NCBI RefSeq assembly: GCF_900113655.1
Contig: NZ_FOQF01000015.1
Location: 18,495 to 82,494 of the forward strand
DNA length: 64,000 nt
Origin: Pseudobutyrivibrio sp. OR37
Lineage (GTDB): Bacteria > Bacillota > Clostridia > Lachnospirales > Lachnospiraceae
Direction of reading: 5' to 3'
Below, piece after piece: positions 1-5,813 of this stretch. Position numbers and translations under genes: made by a program. Under the pieces are notes generated by a model that worked only from the letters and a program-made list of their open reading frames with translations, did no database searches and was not told the origin of the DNA. The stretch's first letter is position 1. Every line of letters starts with the position of its first letter.

Positions 1-394
1 CACTTGGTCGCTCCTGCTTCTTTACCATCTTCTTGCTGTATTCGTTCACCACAGCTTCCATTGCATCGGTATCTCTGGCTTTGAAAAAAGCCGTAAACAC
101 CGGTGGCTTCTCAGAAGTATCCTTCATAACAGCGAAGTCTACACCGTACTTCTTTGCAATACGCTCAAAAGTACGAAGCCCTTCATCGCCGACTACCATG
201 CTGGTTACTCCTTGATTCTGCTTAATCAGTTCATCGATGGATTGCTTGCCCTGGATATGCTCATCAATAGCTGCCAGCTGCTTTTTCTGCCGATGTCTCA
301 AGTAAGCTTTCACTCCAGCAATGAATGATCTAACAGAAAGCTTTGTGGTAGTAATCGCAAGTCGGACAGTTTTCTCTTCAATCTCTTCCTGCAT
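1..394 (-). CDS. PcfB-like (DUF3801) conjugation protein, 3' end cut by window
   Basis: This gene starts at 394 with ATG behind a perfect AGGAGGT ribosome site at 401-407 and runs open to the window edge, so the C-terminus is missing. The first 131 residues begin MQEEIEEKTVRLAITTTKLS and contain a basic helical stretch (about residues 30-42) followed by a segment containing TSMVVGDEGLRTFERIAKKY. This is the pattern of the PcfB/DUF3801 family, small cytoplasmic proteins found next to relaxosome or coupling-protein genes of conjugative plasmids and ICEs. It lies just downstream of parB in the same direction, and probably in the same operon. The family call rests on recognition of the N-terminal pattern; the exact role in transfer is not settled. 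Confidence 0.7.
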   Translation of the reverse strand, partial: MQEEIEEKTVRLAITTTKLSVRSFIAGVKAYLRHRQKKQLAAIDEHIQGKQSIDELIKQNQGVTSMVVGDEGLRTFERIAKKYGVDFAVMKDTSEKPPVFTAFFKARDTDAMEAVVNEYSKKMVKKQERPS

Positions 395-405
395 AGAATC
401 ACCTC

Positions 406-1341
406 CTAACGTTCCATATCCCTATTACGTTTCTTCTGCCACTGATCAAGTAGCTTGATAATGGTATCTTCCATCTGCTTGGGCGTATAAGACTTTGGGA
501 AGTACTTCTTTAAAGTGTCATGCTTCAAAGTGACTCGATCCAAGTCCTGTTTCTTCTCCTCAGATAAGATGATGTTCATTCCCTCCTGAGTAATCTCACC
601 ATTCAAAGCTAGTTTCTTGATTCGCTGAGCCTGAGATAAAGAAGGAATCGCCTGGGCATAATCGATAGCTGAGAGAAGATCTTTCTGCTGTTCTGAATTC
701 AAAAAAGAAAGCTCGTATGCTGGATTAAAGCCCATCATTTTATCATCTACTAATTGAAGAAGTTCTGGGTCGAGGTTGGTGAGGCGGATATAACGAGCTA
801 TCTGATTACGACTAACCCCTACTTCATCAGCCATAACCGCATCACTTCTTAACTTTGTCCCAATTTGGGACGAAGTTAAATCTCTTCGTTCGCCCTGATG
901 TTTCATCGCATCCAACTTCATCTTAAAAGCCCATGCTCTCTCACTTGGCAGTATCTCTTCCCTTTGCAGATTCGAATCAACCATCAAAATCGTAGCTGCA
1001 TCATCATCTAAATCTCTAACAATACAAGGAAGTGTCTGAAGACCTGCTATTTCACATGCATGATGTCTTCGATGTCCTGACAGGATTTCATAGCCTCCAT
1101 CGCGGTCTGGTCGAACAATAGCTGGTTGCAATACACCAAACTCTTGAATGGACTCCACTGTTTTTTCCATATCAGCATCATCACGAACCTTAAAGGGATG
1201 GTTCCGAAAGGGATGCAATTCATCTAGTGGAATATCTACCACCGTATCACCATTCACTGCTTCCGCATTACCAGCCGATGCATCACCTCCAAAAATATCA
1301 TCGTAACTGCTCAGCTGAATGTTTGAGCGCTCTTTCTTCAT
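406..1341 (-). CDS. parB: ParB-family partition protein
   Basis: A 311-residue ParB/Spo0J-type DNA-binding and CTP-binding protein, which with ParA segregates or stabilises the element. Visible parts are an N-terminal ParB/Srx domain (residues about 34-130) with the box SGHRRHHA at 88-95, which corresponds to the family GERR motif, then a helix-turn-helix around residues 169-190 (VMADEVGVSRNQIARYIRL), and a basic C-terminus. The start overlaps the 3' end of parA by 44 bp in another frame, so translational coupling is likely. A GHRR in place of GERR is common in plasmid and ICE ParB proteins. A long DNA palindrome sits inside this gene at 851-877. Confidence 0.93.
   Translation of the reverse strand: MKKERSNIQLSSYDDIFGGDASAGNAEAVNGDTVVDIPLDELHPFRNHPFKVRDDADMEKTVESIQEFGVLQPAIVRPDRDGGYEILSGHRRHHACEIAGLQTLPCIVRDLDDDAATILMVDSNLQREEILPSERAWAFKMKLDAMKHQGERRDLTSSQIGTKLRSDAVMADEVGVSRNQIARYIRLTNLDPELLQLVDDKMMGFNPAYELSFLNSEQQKDLLSAIDYAQAIPSLSQAQRIKKLALNGEITQEGMNIILSEEKKQDLDRVTLKHDTLKKYFPKSYTPKQMEDTIIKLLDQWQKKRNRDMER
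851..877. promoter_or_regulatory. 27-bp palindrome inside parB, candidate parS-like site
   Basis: The core GTCCCAA-T-TTGGGAC is a perfect 7-1-7 inverted repeat. Flanking AACTT and AAGTT extend it to 12 of 13 paired positions with one mismatch. It lies inside the parB coding sequence. It does not match the canonical chromosomal parS (TGTTCCACGTGGAACA), so a ParB-binding role is inference from position and symmetry. Confidence 0.35.
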
Positions 1342-2122
1342 TCTTCAGCACCTCCTTTGTTAAACTCTTATAGGCTTCTGCCACCTTCCCTTTTGGATCA
1401 TGAGCAAAGATACTTTTTCCTTCTGCACTGATTTCTGCAGCCCTGACGGAATGTGGAATCTCTGTCTTATAGACCTTCAGCTTGCTACCATAGGTATCGC
1501 GAATCAGGTTGCTGATATCCTTCGCATAATTTGTTCTGCCATCCACCATGGTTAACAAAATGCCATCAATCTTTAGCTTTGGATTTATCTGCCTCCTTAC
1601 CTTGTTCACTGTCTGAAGCAACTGCTCCAAACCTTTGGCGGAAAGGTATTGAGCCTGCACCGGAATCACTAATTTATCCGCTGCAGCTAGCGCATTTACG
1701 GTAAGCATCCCAAGAGATGGCATGCAGTCAATCAGCACATAATCGTAATTGCCTTTTACGGAATCAATGTATTCCTTTAGCACTTGTTCTCGGCTCATGA
1801 CATTTACCAGAGAGACTTCCATACCTGATAAAGAAATGTTAGCTGGCATCAAATCCACACCTTCTGGATGATGAAGAATCCCTTCTCCCGGAGCGATTGG
1901 TTCTTCCCGAAGAACCTTCGCCATAATGTCCGCCACGGTAACAGGAAGCTCATCTGCTTTGGGATGTCCAAGGCTGATGGTAAGTGAACCCTGCGGATCC
2001 ATATCCACAAGCAAAACCTTCTTTCCTTCAGAGGCTAGCCCAACACCTAAGTTTTCTGTGCTTTGCGTCTTCCCGGTACCTCCCTTTTGATTAACAAGTG
2101 CAATCACCTGTGACTTACTCAT
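1298..2122 (-). CDS. parA: ParA-family partition ATPase
   Basis: A 274-residue deviant-Walker ATPase of the ParA/Soj family; it drives DNA partition together with ParB and binds the nucleoid in its ATP state. The P-loop KGGTGKT is at residues 13-19, Walker A' VDMDPQG at 39-45 and Walker B VLIDCMPS near residue 130. It has no N-terminal HTH extension, so it is the short Soj/type Ib-like form. Gene order repA_N-parA-parB with a 9-bp gap to the upstream initiator is typical of RepA_N replicons and of Lachnospiraceae ICEs. An ATG start at 2122 is preceded by AGGAGGA. Confidence 0.95.
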   Translation of the reverse strand: MSKSQVIALVNQKGGTGKTQSTENLGVGLASEGKKVLLVDMDPQGSLTISLGHPKADELPVTVADIMAKVLREEPIAPGEGILHHPEGVDLMPANISLSGMEVSLVNVMSREQVLKEYIDSVKGNYDYVLIDCMPSLGMLTVNALAAADKLVIPVQAQYLSAKGLEQLLQTVNKVRRQINPKLKIDGILLTMVDGRTNYAKDISNLIRDTYGSKLKVYKTEIPHSVRAAEISAEGKSIFAHDPKGKVAEAYKSLTKEVLKNEERALKHSAEQLR

Positions 2123-2131
2123 TTTCTCCTC

Positions 2132-3061
2132 CTAAATCAATCCATTTGCTCTGTCATGGTTAAAAAGCGTATCATAATGGGCATCTATCGTCAGCGGCGC
2201 ATTATAAAGCGTCGTAATCAGATACTGCCTGGTGTTACGAACGAGAGTCGTGTTCTTCTGAAGCCCTTCTAGCACGTACTCAATATGCATGGAATTAATC
2301 TTCATAAACTGTGCCTTCACAATCGGTGCAGGTTTGTCCTCTTTTCCAACACAGATGCGATCCTTGGTCGAACAAAGAACATCCACCATCAGCTCTGCTA
2401 ATTGATCTAGCAGTTCTCGTTGATATGGATATCGTTCTTTTAAAATCTCAAGGCTGATGTTTTCAGCCACATAATCCTGATAATTTTTACGAATCTGTAA
2501 TGCATCATTTCCATTCCCTTCCATTCCATTTTCCTGTGGTGACTCACGATAGAGCCGTATCCTGTCAGAATGGAATGGAATAGAATCAGTATCACTAAAA
2601 TCAGTATTGTTATTATCAGTATTATTTGTTCGTCCTTTTGACACTTCTTGACCTGTCAATTCCACATTTCCTGAAGTGTCATTTTGACATTTCTGGAAAT
2701 GTTCCTTTAACACTTCAGATGAAAAGTTCTTTACATAGATGAGATTTGGCTTGGTTAAGCCCTGACGTTTCTTTTCGATAAGCCCGATATCTTCAAGCTC
2801 TGCGAGGATATTTACAGCCTTCTTGTTGGCACATCCTAGGTCATCCTGCACCTCATCGATGGTGTAGATGATATAGACTCTGCCATCATCATCCTGCCAA
2901 CCGTTTTTTGCGGATAAGCTCATACGGTCCAAGAGAAGACCATAGAGAATCTTGGAGTCCGACGACAGACGCTTTAGACGTTCTTCCTTGAACAGAAGCT
3001 TTGGAATTCGTACAAATGAAAAAAGGTCGCTTTCGCGACCATAGAAATAATCAAACGTCAT
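2132..3061 (-). CDS. repA: RepA_N-family replication initiator
   Basis: A 309-residue protein whose N-terminus (FVRIPKLLFKEERLKRLSSD) is characteristic of RepA_N initiators, the replication proteins of theta plasmids and of the rep module of many conjugative elements. Residues about 1-115 form the winged-helix DNA-binding domain (SKILYGLLLDRMSLS, then a recognition helix around DLGCANKKAVNILAEL). A polar low-complexity Asn/Asp linker follows (around residues 135-165), then a C-terminal domain that in the family is host-specific. The start codon overlaps the stop of the upstream small Cys-rich gene (ATGA), so the two are translationally coupled. An internal origin is common in this family, often within the Asn/Asp-rich coding stretch; I see AT-rich repeats there (2590-2640) but cannot prove an origin. 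Confidence 0.9.
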   Translation of the reverse strand: MTFDYFYGRESDLFSFVRIPKLLFKEERLKRLSSDSKILYGLLLDRMSLSAKNGWQDDDGRVYIIYTIDEVQDDLGCANKKAVNILAELEDIGLIEKKRQGLTKPNLIYVKNFSSEVLKEHFQKCQNDTSGNVELTGQEVSKGRTNNTDNNNTDFSDTDSIPFHSDRIRLYRESPQENGMEGNGNDALQIRKNYQDYVAENISLEILKERYPYQRELLDQLAELMVDVLCSTKDRICVGKEDKPAPIVKAQFMKINSMHIEYVLEGLQKNTTLVRNTRQYLITTLYNAPLTIDAHYDTLFNHDRANGLI

Positions 3062-3189
3062 TTTTTCTTCTCCTTTAACAATCTCATCTCTTCCAGGATT
3101 TTACGGGTGCACCAGCCGATGCATGGCTGATGCTTCCCGTAAGGACATCCTCTACAGGCAGAGGGCTTCTTGCCTGTCTTTTTATTCAT
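3058..3189 (-). CDS. Small Cys-rich protein (43 aa), function unknown
   Basis: A 43-residue ORF, MNKKTGKKPSACRGCPYG at its start, with four cysteines arranged CxxC-x(7)-C-x(4)-C (C12, C15, C23, C28) and a basic tail. It overlaps the stop of the DUF5688 gene (TAATG) and the start of repA (ATGA), so all three are translationally coupled, which strongly argues that it is a real gene. The cysteine spacing suggests a small zinc ribbon or knuckle. Similar tiny Cys-rich ORFs sit beside rep/par modules of clostridial mobile elements. No function is assigned. Confidence 0.7.
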   Translation of the reverse strand: MNKKTGKKPSACRGCPYGKHQPCIGWCTRKILEEMRLLKEKKK

Positions 3190-4232
3190 TACAACGCCTC
3201 GCCACCACGGTCATGAGGACGAGTGACACTTTCATGAATTGGAGCTTCACGCTTCTTATCAGCAAGCTTATCAAGAGCTGATTCACGCTGCTTTGTGGCA
3301 GTACGCTCCTCGAACTTCTCAGCCAGTTCAAAGACCTTATCCTTGGAATCATAGTGATAAACACTATCTGTGAGGATATCTTCCGGCTGAACCTCGGTAG
3401 CATTTACTGTGCGAACCATGTCTTCTAAGTCTGCGCGGTTCATACTTCCATCATCTCTTACCAAGAGAATTTCATGGATTGATGAAGGTAACACATAGAA
3501 ATCACCGCCAACTCTCTCAGCCGCCTGCTCCATGAAATCCTGGTAAACAAGTACGCTAGCGCCCTGCACCTTATCTGGAACTGTGGCTACAAAAAGTGGC
3601 TCATTCTCTGGTGGTGCTATCGGCATGCCCATCATCATAAAGGCCTCATCGCCCATCATTTCCTGCAATGTCTCAGACATAGTCTTAATCACTGCCGGAC
3701 GAAGTTCCGGAGCGATTGTCATGGCATCTTCATGAAGCTGATCTGCTGTGATACCATAGGAATCAAGAAGCTGATTTGTCACTAGAATGCTGGCTCTTCC
3801 CTCATCTGAAGTATCCAAAACAAAGCGATATACCACCGCCATGTCTTCAATGTTCTTGTGAGGAACCTTCTCAAGCATGTCAGCATTTCTCTCTGCTGAT
3901 ACCACTTCCATGGAAAGCGTCTGCTTCATCTGGTCATAGTCATTGACCTTATCGATATCAAAGCTCTTTGACTCTGTGATTCCCTTCGCAGCCTGATCAG
4001 AAGCTCTCTCCACGATATCGATATAATCCCTTCCATCCTCATACGCTTCAAAAGCACTGCTGAGATTGATGTTTACACCAATCACACTTCCCGGTGCTTT
4101 CACTGTCAAAGCATCGTATCCATCGTTCAACTTATCAATGTGCCGAACATCGGTCTCCGCTTCGATTCCCCTGTTTGCAAGATTCTTTAGTACATCCTGC
4201 TCCATGTCCTGTTTGAATTTCTCGTAGTCCAT
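3189..4232 (-). CDS. DUF5688 family protein of mobile element
   Basis: A 347-residue soluble protein. Segments such as LSMEVVSAERNADMLEKVPH, DMAVVYRFVLD and ERVGGDFYVLPSSIHEILLV are the pattern I recognise as DUF5688, a family found almost only in the replication and partition regions of Firmicutes ICEs and plasmids. No catalytic motif is visible; the C-terminal 50 residues are charged and probably disordered. ATG at 4232 is preceded by GGAGGTAGACA. It is the first gene of a coupled set with the Cys-rich ORF, repA, parA and parB. Function is unknown; no transmembrane segment or signal peptide is present. Confidence 0.8.
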   Translation of the reverse strand: MDYEKFKQDMEQDVLKNLANRGIEAETDVRHIDKLNDGYDALTVKAPGSVIGVNINLSSAFEAYEDGRDYIDIVERASDQAAKGITESKSFDIDKVNDYDQMKQTLSMEVVSAERNADMLEKVPHKNIEDMAVVYRFVLDTSDEGRASILVTNQLLDSYGITADQLHEDAMTIAPELRPAVIKTMSETLQEMMGDEAFMMMGMPIAPPENEPLFVATVPDKVQGASVLVYQDFMEQAAERVGGDFYVLPSSIHEILLVRDDGSMNRADLEDMVRTVNATEVQPEDILTDSVYHYDSKDKVFELAEKFEERTATKQRESALDKLADKKREAPIHESVTRPHDRGGEAL

Positions 4233-4283
4233 TGTCTACCTCCTTTGAATAGTGAATAGTTACTGCTCAAAATGAGCACAAAA

Positions 4284-4315
4284 ATAGCAGCTATCTCGAT
4301 TGAAATAACTGCTAT
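4284..4315 (-). terminator. Rho-independent terminator after the 232-aa membrane gene
   Basis: A hairpin with arms ATAGCAG and CTGCTAT, extended with mismatches inward, is followed on the minus strand by TTTTTG. It lies between the membrane-protein gene (ends 4354) and the DUF5688 gene (starts 4232), separating the XRE/membrane pair from the replication operon. Confidence 0.6.
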
Positions 4316-4353
4316 GTAACGTTCAATATTCAATTAGGGCGACAACTTTGAAT

Positions 4354-5052
4354 TTATCTTTTTATCTTGCACTTGTCTCTATGAAACCTTCTAATTGCAA
4401 CTATAGGTTCAATCATAAATACTATCAATAAAACAATAATTACAAGCCAAACAATAATAAGATTAAAAGCTAAACTGTATGCTCCAAATGTTTCTAAGTT
4501 AACAAATATCCTAAATCCAAAAACTCCAGCCATTGAAGCAATTCCTATAAGTGTCGTATTCACTATAGCATCCATATGATATCCATACGTGCCGTTTTTA
4601 ATTTTTCTTTCAAGAGACCAAATTTTAATTCCTCTTAGAATAATGCATGTCACTAAAATAGTTACACAAACAGCAACACTATTAAGCACATAATATGCGC
4701 TTATAACCGTAGGAATGACAAAAGAAAATAACGTTTCTTCCTTAAAAACAAATAACATTTTAATGTGTCGATATTCAGCATCATTCTCTAGAGAAGCAAT
4801 AAACATAAAAATCAGACTCATTATAGAAACTATTGCAAAAGCCCCTAACAAAAACTTCCAATAAATGGTGTTATTTTGATTACCCATAAGCATTGTTGGA
4901 ACTAAACCACATACAAATACTACAGGTGAACAAAGTGCATATTTAATCTTTACTTCAGGCATTTTTCTGAGCACTTCAAAAATATCTGTAACTTTCTTCC
5001 CCTTATGTAGAATCCATTTATTTGACTTCTTATCTTTCATTAAAAACTTCAA
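4354..5052 (-). CDS. Predicted integral membrane protein, unknown family
   Basis: A 232-residue protein with a basic N-terminus (MKFLMKDKKSNKWILHKGKK) and about six hydrophobic segments (near residues 37-55, 67-88, 105-125, 125-143, 162-182 and 190-215), ending in a basic tail. I do not recognise the family. The gene is AT-richer than its rep/par neighbours. It lies directly downstream of an XRE regulator with palindromic sites upstream of it (5080-5089 and 5135-5146), so it is probably the regulator's target. An immunity or superinfection-exclusion role would fit an XRE plus membrane-protein pair on a mobile element, but that is only a guess. Confidence 0.6.
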   Translation of the reverse strand: MKFLMKDKKSNKWILHKGKKVTDIFEVLRKMPEVKIKYALCSPVVFVCGLVPTMLMGNQNNTIYWKFLLGAFAIVSIMSLIFMFIASLENDAEYRHIKMLFVFKEETLFSFVIPTVISAYYVLNSVAVCVTILVTCIILRGIKIWSLERKIKNGTYGYHMDAIVNTTLIGIASMAGVFGFRIFVNLETFGAYSLAFNLIIVWLVIIVLLIVFMIEPIVAIRRFHRDKCKIKR

Positions 5053-5079
5053 ACTCCGATTCTTAATTTAAATTACCTT

Positions 5080-5089
5080 ATAAGCTTAT
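5080..5089. promoter_or_regulatory. XRE operator candidate 1 (ATAAGCTTAT)
   Basis: A perfect 10-bp palindrome in the context ATTACCTTATAAGCTTATC, about 30 bp upstream of the membrane-protein start. The same core recurs at 5135-5146 and 5612-5623, on both sides of the XRE gene. Confidence 0.5.
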
Positions 5090-5134
5090 CACATCTCATA
5101 TTTTAAAAAAGAAAATATTTTAAAAAATTAAGGT

Positions 5135-5146
5135 TATAAGCTTATA
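5135..5146. promoter_or_regulatory. XRE operator candidate 2 (TATAAGCTTATA)
   Basis: A perfect 12-bp palindrome flanked by GG on both sides, two bases past the XRE stop codon and about 85 bp upstream of the membrane-protein gene. It is identical in core to the site at 5612-5623. Confidence 0.5.
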
Positions 5147-5148
5147 GG

Positions 5149-5490
5149 TTATATTAATCCAGCAATTCTTTGCTTAATTACCCAGAAAACATCTTCTTTA
5201 TCCTTAGTAGAAAGCTGGTCATATAACCTACATAAGGAAATGTATCGATTACAAAGAATCTGCTCTTCACTTTCCTCGGCGTAGGATTCTAATAATAATT
5301 CTCGAACATCAACCTTATAAAGTTTTGCAAACTCTATAATCTCATCTGCGGTAACCTGTCGCTCATTTGATTCAATTTTTCTTAGGGTTCTATCATTAAT
5401 ATGCATCATCTTCGCCACATCAGTTTGAGATAAACCCATCTTTTCTCTTGTTTCTCTAAGCTTATTCGCTGTAAAAATGCTCATTTTCAA
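5149..5490 (-). CDS. XRE-family HTH transcriptional regulator
   Basis: A 113-residue cytoplasmic DNA-binding protein with a Cro/C1-type helix-turn-helix at residues about 8-62 (LRETREKMGLSQTDVAKMMH, recognition helix near INDRTLRKIESNER). The C-terminal half is an unclassified, probably dimerising helical region. Its gene is bracketed by three copies of the palindrome TATAAGCTTATA or its core, one upstream (5612-5623) and two downstream, so autoregulation and control of the adjacent membrane-protein gene are likely. ATG at 5490 is preceded by AAGGAGGG. Phage-repressor-like XRE proteins of this size are typical on mobile elements. Confidence 0.88.
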   Translation of the reverse strand: MKMSIFTANKLRETREKMGLSQTDVAKMMHINDRTLRKIESNERQVTADEIIEFAKLYKVDVRELLLESYAEESEEQILCNRYISLCRLYDQLSTKDKEDVFWVIKQRIAGLI

Positions 5491-5540
5491 ACCCTCCTTG
5501 ACCGGAACAATTCGGCCGGTTTTTAATTTTTCATAAAAAA

Positions 5541-5580
5541 TGCGTCCTTGAAATTACCTTATAATAATTCCCAGAACGCA
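5541..5580. promoter_or_regulatory. 40-bp imperfect palindrome upstream of XRE
   Basis: The outer arms TGCGT (5541-5545) and ACGCA (5576-5580) and inner arms AATTA/TAATT pair around the loop CCTTATAA. The left arm contains AAATTACCTTATA, which is also found at 5070-5082 beside operator 1, so this is probably a fourth, degenerate regulator site close to the XRE promoter. Confidence 0.4.
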
Positions 5581-5611
5581 TCAATTATATGCCATATAAA
5601 ATTTTTTTGCC

Positions 5612-5623
5612 TATAAGCTTATA
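5612..5623. promoter_or_regulatory. XRE operator candidate 3 (TATAAGCTTATA)
   Basis: A perfect 12-bp palindrome about 120 bp upstream of the XRE start codon, identical in core to the copy at 5135-5146. Confidence 0.5.
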
Positions 5624-5653
5624 CCCAAAACTTTTTTCATTTTTAGGTAAAAA

Positions 5654-5680
5654 TATAGGGAGTCAAAATGACTCCCTATA
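5654..5680 (-). terminator. Strong hairpin terminator downstream of ppdK
   Basis: A perfect 12-bp stem (TATAGGGAGTCA / TGACTCCCTATA) with a 3-nt loop. On the minus strand it is followed by TTTTTACC. It would end the ppdK transcript about 130 bp past the stop codon and insulate the mobile-element side. Confidence 0.75.
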
Positions 5681-5813
5681 CTAGAAACAGCTTAAATTCA
5701 AGCTTTTCTGGGAACCGAAATCTGCGGTGCTCTCCATAGTAGAGCTTTGCAGCTTTCTGTATGTAAGATTTTGGAATCTCAAATGTTCCCAGAAATAGCG
5801 CATTTTCAATTAG
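5676..5813 (-). pseudogene. Possible 3' remnant of an unidentified gene
   Basis: In the frame shifted from ppdK, the minus strand reads open for about 45 codons from inside the ppdK tail to a TAG at 5676-5678, which sits in the terminator stem. The peptide contains NALFLGTFEIPKSYIQ, then KAAKLYYGEHRRFRFPEKLE, and looks protein-like rather than random. There is no start codon or ribosome site, so if real it is a decayed C-terminal fragment. The family is not recognised. Confidence 0.2.

Larger units (their letters stand above)
5491..5809. other. Intergenic junction between mobile element and ppdK
   Basis: This 319-bp gap holds a 40-bp imperfect palindrome (5541-5580, arms TGCGT and ACGCA, inner arms AATTA and TAATT), an XRE operator copy (5612-5623), a strong hairpin (5654-5680) and a short reading frame that may be a gene remnant (5676-5813). 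Inverted copies of TTCCCAGAA/TTCTGGGAA lie near 5706-5715 and 5785-5793. I see no integrase, tRNA end or clear attachment site here. Confidence 0.5.

Noticed and set aside
5491..5809. tRNA gene as attachment site at the element boundary
   Set aside because: No cloverleaf or T-loop sequence (GTTCGAATC-type) could be found in the gap.
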